Source: Bryobacterales bacterium (GTDB lineage Bacteria > Acidobacteriota > Terriglobia > Bryobacterales > Bryobacteraceae). Taken from it: a stretch of 12,185 nt of DNA. Shown here one piece after another: positions 1-8,154 of the stretch (its first letter is position 1; each line of letters starts with the position of its first letter). The translations under genes were made by a program, and so were the position numbers. Location: contig PLRZ01000096.1 in assembly GCA_003164075.1 (NCBI GenBank), positions 8,888 through 21,072 of the forward strand, written 5' to 3'. The notes under the pieces are model-generated. The model ran no database searches and was not told where the DNA came from. It saw nothing but the letters and a program-made list of their open reading frames with translations.

Positions 1-220
1 CTTCGCGGTCGCGGATATCGAGCGGCCGATGGCGGTATCCGGGGATCTCGCGGCGCAGACGTTCGAGCACCCAACTGGTATCGCCTTCGGGGCCGAAGAA
101 GACCCTGCGATGGTTGCTGTCGATTCCAGTGACTTGGAATCCCTGGCGGGAGAAGAAGACGGACACCTCGGAGCCAATCAGGCCACACGAGCCGGTCACT
201 AAGACGGAAGGGGCGGGCAT
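1..220 (-). CDS. NAD-dependent sugar epimerase/dehydratase (CDP-paratose 2-epimerase-like), N-terminal part
   Basis: Reading leftward from the ATG at 218-220 gives 73 residues before the window ends, so most of the gene is outside. The start shows the Rossmann nucleotide-binding motif [11 protein letters not shown] at residues 8-18 (GxxGxxG type), followed by a second strand ending in GID at residues 32-34, typical of extended short-chain dehydrogenases. The stretch [16 protein letters not shown] (residues 35-50) resembles the CDP-paratose/CDP-tyvelose 2-epimerase branch, which acts on nucleotide sugars for surface polysaccharide. That assignment is from memory of the family. The catalytic YxxxK lies outside the window, so substrate cannot be settled. 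No clear ribosome binding site precedes the ATG, but a perfect TATAAT box lies 8 nt upstream. It is 59 nt downstream of sdhB and probably has its own promoter. Confidence 0.82.
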   Translation of the reverse strand, partial: MPAPSVLVTGSCGLIGSEVSVFFSRQGFQVTGIDSNHRRVFFGPEGDTSWVLERLRREIPGYRHRPLDIRDRE

Positions 221-228
221 CAGTCCCG

Positions 229-234
229 ATTATA
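229..234 (-). promoter_or_regulatory. Putative -10 box (TATAAT) for a leaderless epimerase transcript
   Basis: On the minus strand a perfect TATAAT is followed by 8 nt and then the ATG of the epimerase gene. Transcription normally starts 6-8 nt after such a box, so the mRNA would begin at or within about two bases of the start codon. There is no convincing -35 hexamer at 16-19 nt upstream and no Shine-Dalgarno sequence, which fits a leaderless message. The box is read from sequence; its activity is inferred. Confidence 0.45.
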
Positions 235-279
235 GCCCCATGCTTACTTGCGAAATTGCCACGGTCCCGGTGTGAACTT

Positions 280-1040
<761 letters not shown>

Positions 1041-1044
<4 letters not shown>

Positions 1045-2954
1045 TTGTAACTCCGTTGCGCCGGGTGCACGAATTCGAAAGTCAGGGGCTCTTTATGCAG
1101 TACGGGCGGCTGGCCCACGCCTCGGAACTCCCAGGCCGCGGCATACGAATAGTGCTCGTCGTCGCGCTGGGCTTCGCCCTCGGGGGTCTGGTACTCCTCG
1201 CGGAAATGGCCGCCGCAGGATTCGTTGCGGTCCAGCGCGTCCAGGCACATCAGCTCCGCCAGTTCGAAGAAATCGGCCACGCGGCCGGCCCTTTCGAGCG
1301 ACTGGTTCAACTCGTCGGCGCCGCCCAGAATCTTGACGTCGCGCCAGAATTGCTCGCGCAATGGCGGAATCTTCGCCAGCGCCTGCTTCAATCCAGCCGC
1401 GTTACGCGCCATTCCGCAGTATTCCCACAGGATCTTGCCCAGTTCGCGATGGAACGAATCCACCGAGCGGGTCCCCTTGGCCTCCAGCAGCTTGCGCGTA
1501 ATCTGCGTCACTTGCGATTCCGCCTCGCGCACCGCGGCGTGCGATGTTTCCACCTTCTCGAACTTATTGGACGCCAGATAATCGCCGATGGTGTTGGGCA
1601 GGACGAAGTAGCCGTCCGCCAGCCCCTGCATCAACGCGCTGGCGCCCAGGCGGTTGGCGCCATGATCCGAGAAATTGGCCTCGCCAATCACGTACAGGCC
1701 GGGAACATTCGACATCAGGTTGTAGTCCACCCACAAGCCGCCCATGGTGTAGTGCATGGCGGGGTAGATGCGCATCGGCTCCCGGTAAGGATCTTCGCCG
1801 GTGATGCGCTGGTACATATCGAACAGGTTGCCGTAGCGTTCTTTGATGACGTTCTTGCCCAGGCGCTGGATGGCGTCGCGGAAATCGAGGAAAACCGCGA
1901 GGCCCGTCTCACCCACGCCGCGGCCCTCGTCGCACACCTGCTTGGCGTTGCGGGATGCCACGTCGCGCGGCACCAGGTTGCCGAAACTGGGGTATTTGCG
2001 CTCCAGGAAGTAGTCGCGCTCGGCCTCGGGAATCTGGCTCGCGAGCCGCTTGTCGCCCTTTTTTGCCGGCACCCAGACGCGCCCGTCGTTGCGCAGCGAT
2101 TCGCTCATCAGCGTCAGTTTCGACTGGTATTCGCCGGAGACCGGAATGCACGTGGGGTGGATCTGCGTGAAGCAGGGATTGGCGAACAGCGCGCCGCGCT
2201 TGTACGCCCGCCAGATGGCCGTGGTGTTGCAGCCCTTGGCGTTGGTGGAAAGATAAAAGACGTTGCCGTACCCGCCGGTGCCCAGCACCACGGCGTCGCC
2301 GATGTGCGTCTCCATCTTGCCGGTGATCAGGTTGCGCGTCACGATGCCGCGCGCCCTGCCATCCACCACTAGGAGGTCCAGCATCTCGGTGCGCGGGAAC
2401 ATCTGCACCTGGCCGGCGGCGATCTGGCGTTCCAGCGCCTGGTAGGCTCCCAGCAGCAGTTGCTGGCCGGTCTGTCCACGGGCGTAGAACGTGCGCGACA
2501 CCTGCGCCCCGCCAAAGGAGCGGTTGTCGAGGTACCCGGAATACTCGCGCGCGAAGGGCACGCCCTGCGCCACGCACTGGTCGATGATATTCAGGCTGAT
2601 GGCCGCCAGCCGGTAGACGTTGGATTCGCGCGCGCGGAAATCGCCGCCCTTCACGGTGTCGTAGAACAGGCGGAAAACGCTATCGCCATCGTTGTGATAA
2701 TTCTTGGCGGCGTTGATGCCGCCCTGCGCGGCGATGGAGTGCGCGCGGCGCGGCGAATCCTGAAAGCAGAAGCACTTGACGTTGTATCCCAGCTCCGCCA
2801 GGGTGGCCGAGGCGGATCCGCCTGCCAGGCCGGAACCCACCACCAGGATGGTGTACTTGCGCTTGTTGGCCGGATTCACCAGCTTGAGATGGAAGCGGTA
2901 ATCTTCCCATCGCTTCTCGATCGGGCCCGTCGGAGATTTCGATTCAAGTTGCAT
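1041..2954 (-). CDS. sdhA: Succinate dehydrogenase flavoprotein subunit (type B)
   Basis: The catalytic subunit oxidises succinate to fumarate with covalently bound FAD on the cytoplasmic face of the membrane. From the ATG at 2952-2954 it is 637 residues, the usual size for the Bacillus/Bacteroidetes/acidobacterial form. Visible motifs are the FAD dinucleotide fold [12 protein letters not shown] (residues 38-49), the covalent-FAD histidine H72 in [14 protein letters not shown], the substrate region TQIHPT (263-268), the active-site arginine segment SESLRNDGR (284-292), and further on HYTMGG and [11 protein letters not shown]. The frame stays open for 33 more codons upstream, but those residues overlap sdhC and do not resemble the family, so MQLESKSP is taken as the start. 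The gap to sdhC is 11 nt. The stop overlaps the sdhB start by 4 nt. Confidence 0.97.
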
Positions 2955-2965
2955 GGCTGGCGTCC

Positions 2966-3676
2966 TCAGTTCGTCAATAAGCCGGTCATCACGGCGATGG
3001 GGATGGAGCAATTGCCGATGGCGATCACGATCGCCAGAATCGCCGACGCCCATTTAAGCTTGCGGGTGTAGCGCGGGTGGCTGATGCCCAGCGACTGGCA
3101 CATGCTCCACATGCCATGGTAGAGGTGCATGCACAACAGGATCATGGCGAAGATATAGAACCCCGAGACGGCGTAGTTCTGGAACCCGGAGATCACGTTA
3201 TAGCGCACGTCGGGCGTGATGGGGTTGCCGCCCACGTCGTGCAGCGGCAGCACCGCGCCCATGGTCAGGTGCAGCACGTGAAAGATCACGAAAGCGGCCA
3301 CGATGGGCCCGCTCCAGATCATGGTGCGGGCGGCGTAGGACGACGGCACGTCGTCCTTCTTGAAATAGCCCACCGGCCGCGCGGCGCGATTTTGCAGCCA
3401 CAACTGCACCGCGGCGACAATGTGCAGGATCACCGCCGCCAGCAGCACGGTGCGCGCGCCCCACAGCGCCACGGCGTTGTTGGGATTGTGCAGAAAGGCC
3501 GCGTACGCGTTGATCTGCTCGCGGTTTGCGGAATAAATCTGGAGGTTGCCCAGCATGTGGGCGACTACATAGCCCACCAGCATGACCCCCGTAACGGCCA
3601 TCACGGCCTTCTTGCCAATGGGCGCGTCGTAGAAGCGCGCGGCCCGCTCGATGGGATTCACGGCAATTGCACTCAT
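2966..3676 (-). CDS. sdhC: Succinate dehydrogenase cytochrome b558 subunit (type B, di-heme)
   Basis: This is the membrane anchor that binds two b-type hemes and the quinone site of complex II. Its 236 residues contain about five hydrophobic segments, near residues 24-44, 72-95, 117-140, 164-188 and 208-230. Candidate heme-ligand histidines sit where the type-B family places them: H40 (VVAHMLGN), H85 (ILHIVAA), H133 or H136 (FHVLHLTMG) and H184 or H187 (MHLYHGMW). The fused single anchor explains why no sdhD is present. The ATG at 3674-3676 has an AGGAA about 7 nt upstream. It is the first gene of sdhCAB and lies 91 nt after the end of the exported NTF2-like gene on the same strand, so the operon promoter or read-through from that gene drives it. 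Confidence 0.95.
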   Translation of the reverse strand: MSAIAVNPIERAARFYDAPIGKKAVMAVTGVMLVGYVVAHMLGNLQIYSANREQINAYAAFLHNPNNAVALWGARTVLLAAVILHIVAAVQLWLQNRAARPVGYFKKDDVPSSYAARTMIWSGPIVAAFVIFHVLHLTMGAVLPLHDVGGNPITPDVRYNVISGFQNYAVSGFYIFAMILLCMHLYHGMWSMCQSLGISHPRYTRKLKWASAILAIVIAIGNCSIPIAVMTGLLTN

Positions 3677-3767
3677 TCGGAATTCCTGATTGCGGCAAAC
3701 AGACGTTCGCCGGAGTTATTCGGAAACAGCACCCACACATTAGAATGCAACAACGGGTCTGAAACTA
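3677..3767 (-). promoter_or_regulatory. Probable sdhCAB promoter/leader region
   Basis: These 91 bases separate the NTF2-like gene from sdhC on the same strand and are the likely site of the sdh promoter. Reading leftward, a TTGATA (3771-3766, overlapping the upstream stop codon) is followed after 18 nt by CATTCT (3747-3742), a weak sigma-70-like pair. A TCTAAT (3744-3739) is a better -10 box but then the spacing is 21 nt. No strong stem with a T-run is visible here, so termination of the upstream gene is not evident and read-through into sdhC is possible. The location is inferred mainly from gene layout. Confidence 0.25.
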
Positions 3768-4217
3768 TCAAGGTTGCAACCCGTTGACTGAAAAATGGGA
3801 GTGGATCACTCTCCAGGCCCCTTTCTTCCGTTGATAAACCTCGGTGGCGTTCCATTTCTGCGTGACGCCGGCGTTGCGTGTGACCAACTGGTAGCTCAAA
3901 ATGGCCATGTCGCCGCCGGCCTGAACCTTGGGGTTTTCGATCTGGTAACCGTCGAACAGCGGCCGGCCGCCGTAGGCCGCGTACAGTTCCTTGACCGCCG
4001 GGATGCCTTCCACCCGCCCCGCGGTCATCACGTGGAACAGCGTGATATCCGGGTCCGCGGCCGCCAACATAGGCCCCGCATCGCCCTTGAGCCAGCCATC
4101 CATGGAAGCCCGTTCTACCGCCAGCACTTCCCGCTCGGTCTGCGCAGCGGAATCCTGATAGCCGCACAGGCTGCCCATCGCGGCTACGACGGCGCAGGCC
4201 AGGATCGTCCTTTTCAC
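3768..4217 (-). CDS. Exported NTF2-like (SnoaL/DUF4440-type) protein
   Basis: I chose the GTG at 4215-4217 because a strong GGAGGTGA lies just upstream and because it places a signal peptide at the N-terminus: KR, then a hydrophobic run ILACAVVAAMG (residues 5-15), with likely cleavage near residue 25 (DSAA/Q). The product is 149 residues. The mature part has the pattern of NTF2-fold proteins: an N-terminal helix with MDGWLKGDAGPMLAAADPDITLFH (39-62), a VEGIPAVKELY helix (69-79), and final strands KWNATEVYQRKKGAWRVIHSHFS (121-143). These folds serve as small-molecule binding cups or steroid-isomerase-like enzymes, and no catalytic function can be named here. A cysteine at residue 18 follows GSL, which is not a convincing lipobox. 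It lies upstream of sdhC on the same strand and diverges from apt. Confidence 0.72.
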   Translation of the reverse strand: MKRTILACAVVAAMGSLCGYQDSAAQTEREVLAVERASMDGWLKGDAGPMLAAADPDITLFHVMTAGRVEGIPAVKELYAAYGGRPLFDGYQIENPKVQAGGDMAILSYQLVTRNAGVTQKWNATEVYQRKKGAWRVIHSHFSVNGLQP

Positions 4218-4245
4218 GTGCTCACCTCCGCTTCGGGGAAATGCT

Positions 4246-4275
4246 AATCTAGCGCCATTGAGGCGTTGGGGACAA
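4246..4275 (-). promoter_or_regulatory. Candidate sigma-70-type promoter for the NTF2-like gene
   Basis: On the minus strand TTGTCC (4275-4270) and TAGATT (4251-4246) are 18 nt apart, each matching four of the six consensus bases. The predicted start lies roughly 20-25 nt before the GTG, leaving room for the GGAGG ribosome binding site. The region is the 117-nt divergent gap between this gene and apt. It is a pattern match only. Confidence 0.35.
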
Positions 4276-4290
4276 GTGCGGCTTCTCAAC

Positions 4291-4326
4291 GATAATCCGC
4301 GAGACGCGGCGCCTTCCTGGTATAAC
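4291..4326 (+). promoter_or_regulatory. Candidate apt promoter boxes (GATAAT and TATAAC)
   Basis: Two -10-like boxes precede apt. GATAAT at 4291-4296 has a weak GGGACA-like -35 (4269-4274) 16 nt upstream and would give a leader of about 30 nt. TATAAC at 4321-4326 lies 8 nt before the ATG at 4335, the same spacing as the TATAAT before the epimerase gene at the left edge, and would give a leaderless mRNA. The 8 nt also contain GGAAG, which could act as a ribosome binding site if transcription starts at the upstream box. Which box is used cannot be decided from sequence. Confidence 0.35.
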
Positions 4327-4334
4327 GGAAGCTG

Positions 4335-4856
4335 ATGCCAGATCTGAAGAAGCTGATACGCGAGGTGCCGGACTTTCCCAAGCCGGGCATCCTCTTTTAC
4401 GACATCACCACTTTGCTGAAAGATCCCGCCGGGCTGGCGGGCGTGATCGACGGGTTGAAAGATCACTATCGCCACCTGCGGGTGGACGTGGTGCTGGGAA
4501 TCGAAGCGCGCGGCTTCATATTTGCGCCGGCGCTGGCCTGCGCCTTGGGCGCGGGCTTCGTGCCGGTGCGCAAGCCCAGGAAACTGCCGGCGGCGGTGGT
4601 GAGCGCGAGCTACGATCTGGAATACGGCAAGGACGCCCTCGAAATGCACAAAGATGCCATCGGCCCCGGCACGCGGGCGCTGATTGTCGACGACCTGCTG
4701 GCGACCGGCGGCACGGCCTCCGCGGTGGCCAGCATGGTGCGCGAGAGCGGCGGCACGGTAGTGGGGCTGGGCTTCGTGGTGGAGCTGACTTTCCTCAACG
4801 GGCGGCGGAAACTGGCCGGCGAAGAGGTCTTCTCCCTGCTGCAGTACGACAAATGA
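4335..4856 (+). CDS. apt: Adenine phosphoribosyltransferase
   Basis: This cytoplasmic purine-salvage enzyme joins adenine to PRPP to make AMP and pyrophosphate. The 173-residue length is typical. Diagnostic features are the adenine-binding N-terminal segment [18 protein letters not shown] (residues 11-28), the EARGF motif (57-61), the RKPRKLP segment (79-85) before the flexible loop, SYDLEYGKD (92-100), and the PRPP-binding loop [13 protein letters not shown] (116-128). The ATG at 4335 is preceded by GGAAG with a short 3-nt gap. Its stop overlaps the ispE start as ATGA. Together with prs, two genes later, it makes this block supply and use PRPP. The sequence shows nothing unusual. Confidence 0.97.
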   Translation: MPDLKKLIREVPDFPKPGILFYDITTLLKDPAGLAGVIDGLKDHYRHLRVDVVLGIEARGFIFAPALACALGAGFVPVRKPRKLPAAVVSASYDLEYGKDALEMHKDAIGPGTRALIVDDLLATGGTASAVASMVRESGGTVVGLGFVVELTFLNGRRKLAGEEVFSLLQYDK

Positions 4857-5791
4857 GCCCTCCTCGCCGCGTACGCCTGCGCGCCCTGGCAAAGTTGAAC
4901 CTCGATCTCCGCGTGCTGGGCAAACGTCCCGACGGTTACCACGAATTGCGGACTGTCTTTCAGACCATCTCCCTGGCCGACCGCCTGGAGATCGCCTTCA
5001 CCCCAGGGCGCAAAACCGCCGTCGAACTGCAGGATAGCGTGGCCATCCCCGACAACCTGGTAACGCGCGCGGCGCACCTGGCGCTGGAGGCGATGCGCGT
5101 GGGCGGGCGCGTCGCCATGCGCCTGACGAAGCGCATTCCCATGGGCGCGGGCCTGGGCGGCGGATCGTCGGACGCCGCGGCGGTGCTGCTGGCGCTGCCG
5201 GTGCTGGCCGGGCGCACGCTGGATGTGGCGAAGCTAAGTGAGCTCGCTCAGCAACTCGGCAGCGACGTGCCATTTTTCCTGCTGGGCGGGACGGCGGTGG
5301 GGATCGGGCGCGGCAGCGAGTTGTTTCCCCTGCCCGACGGGCCGCCGCAGAGCGGTCTGGTGGTGGCCAGCGGGGTGCACGTCTCGACGGCCCAGGCGTA
5401 TCGCGATCTGAGTCCCCGTTTGACAAGCGAATCGCAAGAAAATAAAATCTTTAGTTTCCAGTCTCAAGTGTGGGGGCGGGGTGTGGGAGTGCTTCCCCGC
5501 AACGACTTCGAAGAGGCCGTCTTCCCGCAGCACCGCAGTTTGGCCGCCATCAAGAAACGATTGTTGCGGGCGGGAGCGTCGGTGGCCCTGATGACCGGGA
5601 GCGGTTCGGCGCTGTTCGGACTGTTTCCGGATCGTAACCGGATTTCAGTCGCGCTACAATCGTGGGGTACCCCCAAGGCGATTGCAATATCGCTGGTGAC
5701 CCGATCCCGCTATCGCCGAATGTGGTGGCGGGCGCTGGAAGAACATAGTGCCGGGAGAAAATGGCCGCCCCAAAGCCGATACGCTCGATGA
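4853..5791 (+). CDS. ispE: 4-diphosphocytidyl-2-C-methyl-D-erythritol kinase
   Basis: IspE phosphorylates CDP-methylerythritol with ATP in the non-mevalonate (MEP) pathway that makes isoprenoid precursors. The 312-residue protein is a GHMP kinase. Lys14 lies in the N-terminal ALAKLNLDL, followed by KRPDGYHEL (24-32). The glycine-rich ATP motif is [15 protein letters not shown] (96-110), the catalytic Asp region is LGSDVPFFL (135-143, D138), and the C-terminal GHMP motif is [12 protein letters not shown] (247-258). The ATG overlaps the apt stop (ATGA), implying coupling. The last 25 or so residues are basic and aromatic and extend a little beyond the usual end. The end overlaps the 5' end of prs by 31 nt if prs starts at 5761, or by 4 nt if it starts at 5788. 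Confidence 0.95.
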   Translation: MSPPRRVRLRALAKLNLDLRVLGKRPDGYHELRTVFQTISLADRLEIAFTPGRKTAVELQDSVAIPDNLVTRAAHLALEAMRVGGRVAMRLTKRIPMGAGLGGGSSDAAAVLLALPVLAGRTLDVAKLSELAQQLGSDVPFFLLGGTAVGIGRGSELFPLPDGPPQSGLVVASGVHVSTAQAYRDLSPRLTSESQENKIFSFQSQVWGRGVGVLPRNDFEEAVFPQHRSLAAIKKRLLRAGASVALMTGSGSALFGLFPDRNRISVALQSWGTPKAIAISLVTRSRYRRMWWRALEEHSAGRKWPPQSRYAR

Positions 5792-6732
5792 CTCACGACC
5801 GTCTGCTACTGTTTAGCGGGAACGCCAACCCCGAATTGGCCGAAGAGATCGCCGCCCACCTCGACATGCGGCTCGGCAACTGCATGGTGAAGCAATTCGC
5901 GGATGGCGAGATCTACCTGCAGATTCAGGAAAACGTGCGCGGCGGCGACGTTTTTGTGATCCAGCCGACGTGCACGCCGGTGGAGCGCAACCTGATGGAG
6001 TTGCTGCTCATGATCGACGCCCTGAAACGGGCCTCAGCGGAACGTATCACCGCAGTGTTACCCTATTATGGTTACGCCCGCCAGGACCGGAAGGATAAAC
6101 CCAGGGTTCCGATCTCCGCCCGGCTGGTTGCGGCCCTGCTGGAAACGGCCGGCGCCGACCGGGTGCTGACGCTGGATTTACACGCAGCGCAGATTCAGGG
6201 GTTTTTCGATATCCCGGTGGATCATTTGTTTGCGTCGCCGGTGATGATCGAGCATTTTAGAGCGCAGAACGTCTCGGGCATGACGGTGGTATCGCCGGAT
6301 GCCGGGGGCGTGGAGCGGGCTCGGGCGTTCGCCAAACGGTTGAACGCTCCGCTGGCCATCATCGACAAGCGGCGGGAAGAAGCCAATATCGCCGAAGTGA
6401 TGAACGTGGTCGGCGAGGTGAAAGGGCGCCACTGCCTGCTGGTGGATGACCTGATCGATACGGCGGGCACGCTGGTGAAGGGCGCGGAGGCGCTGCTCGA
6501 AAAGGGCGCGCTCAGCGTTTCGGCTTGCGCCACGCATGCGGTGCTGTCGGGTTCGGCGGTGTGCCGGATCGAAGAGTCTTGTTTGAAGCAGGTGGTGGTC
6601 ACGAATTCGATTCCGCTTTCGGAAGAGGGCAAGAAGTCGGACCGGATCACCCAGTTGTCGATCGCCAATTTGATGGCGGACGCCATCCGGTCGATACACG
6701 AAGAGACTTCGGTAAGTGTGTTGTTTATTTGA
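5761..6732 (+). CDS. prs: Ribose-phosphate pyrophosphokinase (PRPP synthetase)
   Basis: Prs makes PRPP from ribose 5-phosphate and ATP, feeding purine, pyrimidine, histidine, tryptophan and NAD synthesis and the neighbouring Apt. The 323-residue protein is a class I enzyme: [14 protein letters not shown] (residues 18-31), the [16 protein letters not shown] segment (46-61), [14 protein letters not shown] (102-115), the signature [19 protein letters not shown] (138-156, with H141) and the PRPP loop [13 protein letters not shown] (226-238). Start choice is open. The ATG at 5761 has GGGAG only 3 nt upstream. The ATG at 5788 ([11 protein letters not shown]) has no ribosome binding site, but it overlaps the ispE stop as ATGA and gives the more usual N-terminus. 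I keep the longer form with low preference. A 7-bp GC hairpin follows the stop. Confidence 0.95.
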   Translation: MAAPKPIRSMTHDRLLLFSGNANPELAEEIAAHLDMRLGNCMVKQFADGEIYLQIQENVRGGDVFVIQPTCTPVERNLMELLLMIDALKRASAERITAVLPYYGYARQDRKDKPRVPISARLVAALLETAGADRVLTLDLHAAQIQGFFDIPVDHLFASPVMIEHFRAQNVSGMTVVSPDAGGVERARAFAKRLNAPLAIIDKRREEANIAEVMNVVGEVKGRHCLLVDDLIDTAGTLVKGAEALLEKGALSVSACATHAVLSGSAVCRIEESCLKQVVVTNSIPLSEEGKKSDRITQLSIANLMADAIRSIHEETSVSVLFI

Positions 6733-6733
6733 C

Positions 6734-6750
6734 CCCGGCCACTGGCCGGG
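6734..6750 (+). terminator. GC hairpin immediately after prs (terminator-like, no T-run)
   Basis: CCCGGCC at 6734-6740 pairs perfectly with GGCCGGG at 6744-6750 around a 3-nt ACT loop, starting two bases after the prs stop. No run of T follows (the next bases are CTGGAAGATT), so it is not a classical intrinsic terminator. It may instead stabilise or partly terminate the upstream mRNA, letting rplY expression differ from apt-ispE-prs. Confidence 0.4.
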
Positions 6751-6768
6751 CTGGAAGATTAGCGGGCG

Positions 6769-6834
6769 CTCGAACCCACGAGGTAAAGGCGGCGGGAATG
6801 GCCTTTACGGAACCGGACTTCGAACCCGAAGGAG
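6769..6834 (+). promoter_or_regulatory. Structured leader ahead of rplY
   Basis: Three short stems follow one another before the rplY start. They are CTCG/CGAG (6769-6772 with 6779-6782), a perfect 8-bp GTAAAGGC/GCCTTTAC (6783-6790 with 6801-6808, 10-nt loop) and CTTCG/CGAAG (6818-6822 with 6827-6831, 4-nt loop). The first and last stems carry the same 8-mer TCGAACCC (6770-6777 and 6820-6827). The ribosome binding site AAGGAG (6829-6834) begins inside the last stem, so folding could limit access. This resembles ribosomal-protein leaders that sense the free protein. The stems are seen in the sequence; the regulatory role is inference. Confidence 0.4.
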
Positions 6835-6840
6835 AATGAA

Positions 6841-7557
6841 GTGTTAAAGGATATTACAGTAGCCGCCGAGGTGCGTGCCTCGCGCGGTAAGAACGAAGCG
6901 CACCGTACGCGCCGTGCGGGGCAGATTCCGGCAGTTATTTATGGGGCCTACAAAGACCCCGTGTCGGTCTCGGTGAATCCCCGCGACATCGCCAAGATCA
7001 TCCGTAGCGCTACCGGCTACAACACCATTTTCAAGCTGGAGATTGCGGGCGGCGAAACCACCCCGGTGATGGTTGTCGACCAGCAGGTGGATCCCATCCG
7101 CGGCACGTTGCTGCATGCCGATTTCAAACGCATCGACCTCAGCAAGCGTATTCGCGTCAGCGTCCCGGTGACCACCACCGGCGAAGCCAAGGGCGTGAAG
7201 GTGCAAGGCGGATTGCTCGAAGTCATCACCCGCGCTATCGAAATCGAATGTCTGCCGGATGAAATCCCCGAGAAGTTCGTGGTGGACGTCACCGAACTGA
7301 TGATCGGCCAGGCCAGGCGCGCCAGCGAGGTCGCGCTGACCGGCTCCATGAAGCTGGTGAGTGCGCCCGAAGCCGTGATTGCCCACTCCGTTGCCATGCG
7401 CGCCGAGGAAGTGGCCACGCCGGTCGAAGGCGCCGCGGTGGCTGAGACACCGGTGGCCGGCGCCACAGCCCCCGAACCAGAAGTCATCAAGAAGGGCAAG
7501 AAGGAAGAAGAGGCCGCCGACAAGGACAAGGACAAAGACAAGGGCAAAAAGAAGTAA
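6841..7557 (+). CDS. rplY: Ribosomal protein bL25, long CTC/TL5 form
   Basis: bL25 binds 5S rRNA in the large ribosomal subunit; the long form is also called general stress protein Ctc. The 238 residues divide into the 5S-binding beta-barrel domain (about 1-95, with RKNEAHRTRRAGQIPAVIYG-like pattern at 15-35 and LLHADFKRIDL at 90-100), a second beta domain (about 101-185) and a low-complexity tail rich in Ala/Pro then Lys/Asp/Glu (about 190-238). The start is GTG at 6841, with AAGGAG 6 nt upstream. A nearer ATG at 6836 reads only three codons before a stop. It is separated from prs by 108 nt of structured leader, while pth follows after 6 nt. The prs-ctc-pth order is a common bacterial arrangement. 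Confidence 0.95.
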   Translation: MLKDITVAAEVRASRGKNEAHRTRRAGQIPAVIYGAYKDPVSVSVNPRDIAKIIRSATGYNTIFKLEIAGGETTPVMVVDQQVDPIRGTLLHADFKRIDLSKRIRVSVPVTTTGEAKGVKVQGGLLEVITRAIEIECLPDEIPEKFVVDVTELMIGQARRASEVALTGSMKLVSAPEAVIAHSVAMRAEEVATPVEGAAVAETPVAGATAPEPEVIKKGKKEEEAADKDKDKDKGKKK

Positions 7558-7563
7558 TTTGCC

Positions 7564-8154
7564 ATGTTCCTGGTGGCCGGTCTTGGGAATCCGGGCGAGG
7601 AGTACGCTCTTACGCCGCATAATATGGGATTCCTGACGGTGGACCGGTTGGCCGAACGGCACGGCATTCGCATCGCCCGCAAGGATTCCAGGGCGCTCGT
7701 GGGCCTGGGCGAGATCGACGGGCAACCGGTGATGCTGGCCAAGCCGCAAACGTTTATGAATCTCAGCGGCACTTCGCTCGTGCCGCTGATGGAAAAGCAT
7801 GCCATCGATCCGGGCCGGCTGGTGGTGGTGTACGACGATCTGGACCTGGGCTGGAAGGCCCTGAAGATCAAGCCGAAGGGCTCGGCGGCCGGTCACAACG
7901 GCATGAAGTCGGTGATCGGCAGTCTGGGATCCGGCGAGATCGTACGGGTGCGATTGGGAGTTCACCCGGGCCATCCGTTGCACGGTGGCACGGAATACCT
8001 GCTGGCGCCGATGAAGCGCTCGCAGCGCGCGGAATTGGACGAATTCATCGACTACGCAGCCGATGCGGTTCGCGCCATAATTGCTTGGGGCGTCGAAAAG
8101 GCCATGACGAGATACAATCGTCGCGCCCCGGGCTTAAACGAAGAGGAAGCATGA
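7564..8154 (+). CDS. pth: Peptidyl-tRNA hydrolase
   Basis: Pth cleaves peptidyl-tRNA released from stalled ribosomes, recycling tRNA. The 196-residue protein has all expected catalytic and binding residues: N9 and H19 in [18 protein letters not shown]66 in [11 protein letters not shown]91 in VVYDDLDL and N112 in AAGHNGMKS. By comparison with E. coli Pth these match N10, H20, N68, D93 and N114. The C-terminal helix region (about 150-180) ends in a short acidic tail. It starts 6 nt after rplY with only a weak AGAAG ribosome binding site, so it is probably translated by coupling. Its stop overlaps the rpsF start as ATGA. Its place between ctc and the S6-S18-L9 genes keeps it in a translation cluster. 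Confidence 0.97.
   Translation: MFLVAGLGNPGEEYALTPHNMGFLTVDRLAERHGIRIARKDSRALVGLGEIDGQPVMLAKPQTFMNLSGTSLVPLMEKHAIDPGRLVVVYDDLDLGWKALKIKPKGSAAGHNGMKSVIGSLGSGEIVRVRLGVHPGHPLHGGTEYLLAPMKRSQRAELDEFIDYAADAVRAIIAWGVEKAMTRYNRRAPGLNEEEA

Noticed and set aside
1056..2372. Long plus-strand open frame (438 codons) opposite sdhA
   Set aside because: It is antisense to an unmistakable SdhA, has a His/Ala/Arg-rich composition typical of reverse-strand shadows in GC-rich genes, and shows no recognisable domain.
2955..3053. 33-codon N-terminal extension of sdhA
   Set aside because: It overlaps the end of sdhC, does not resemble SdhA N-termini, and the inner ATG at 2954 gives the normal family length.
4148..4170. 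Possible lipoprotein signal (Cys after GSL) in the NTF2-like protein
   Set aside because: The residues before the Cys do not fit the usual L-A/S-G/A-C lipobox; ordinary signal-peptidase cleavage near residue 25 fits better.
6818..6831. TTCGAACCC, resembling a tRNA T-arm
   Set aside because: No acceptor stem, anticodon arm or CCA region can be built around it; the surrounding stems are short local hairpins of the rplY leader.
6844..7983. Minus-strand open frame (379 codons) opposite rplY and pth
   Set aside because: It spans two certain plus-strand genes and their junction, is His/Gly-rich with no motif, and has no ribosome binding site pattern of interest.
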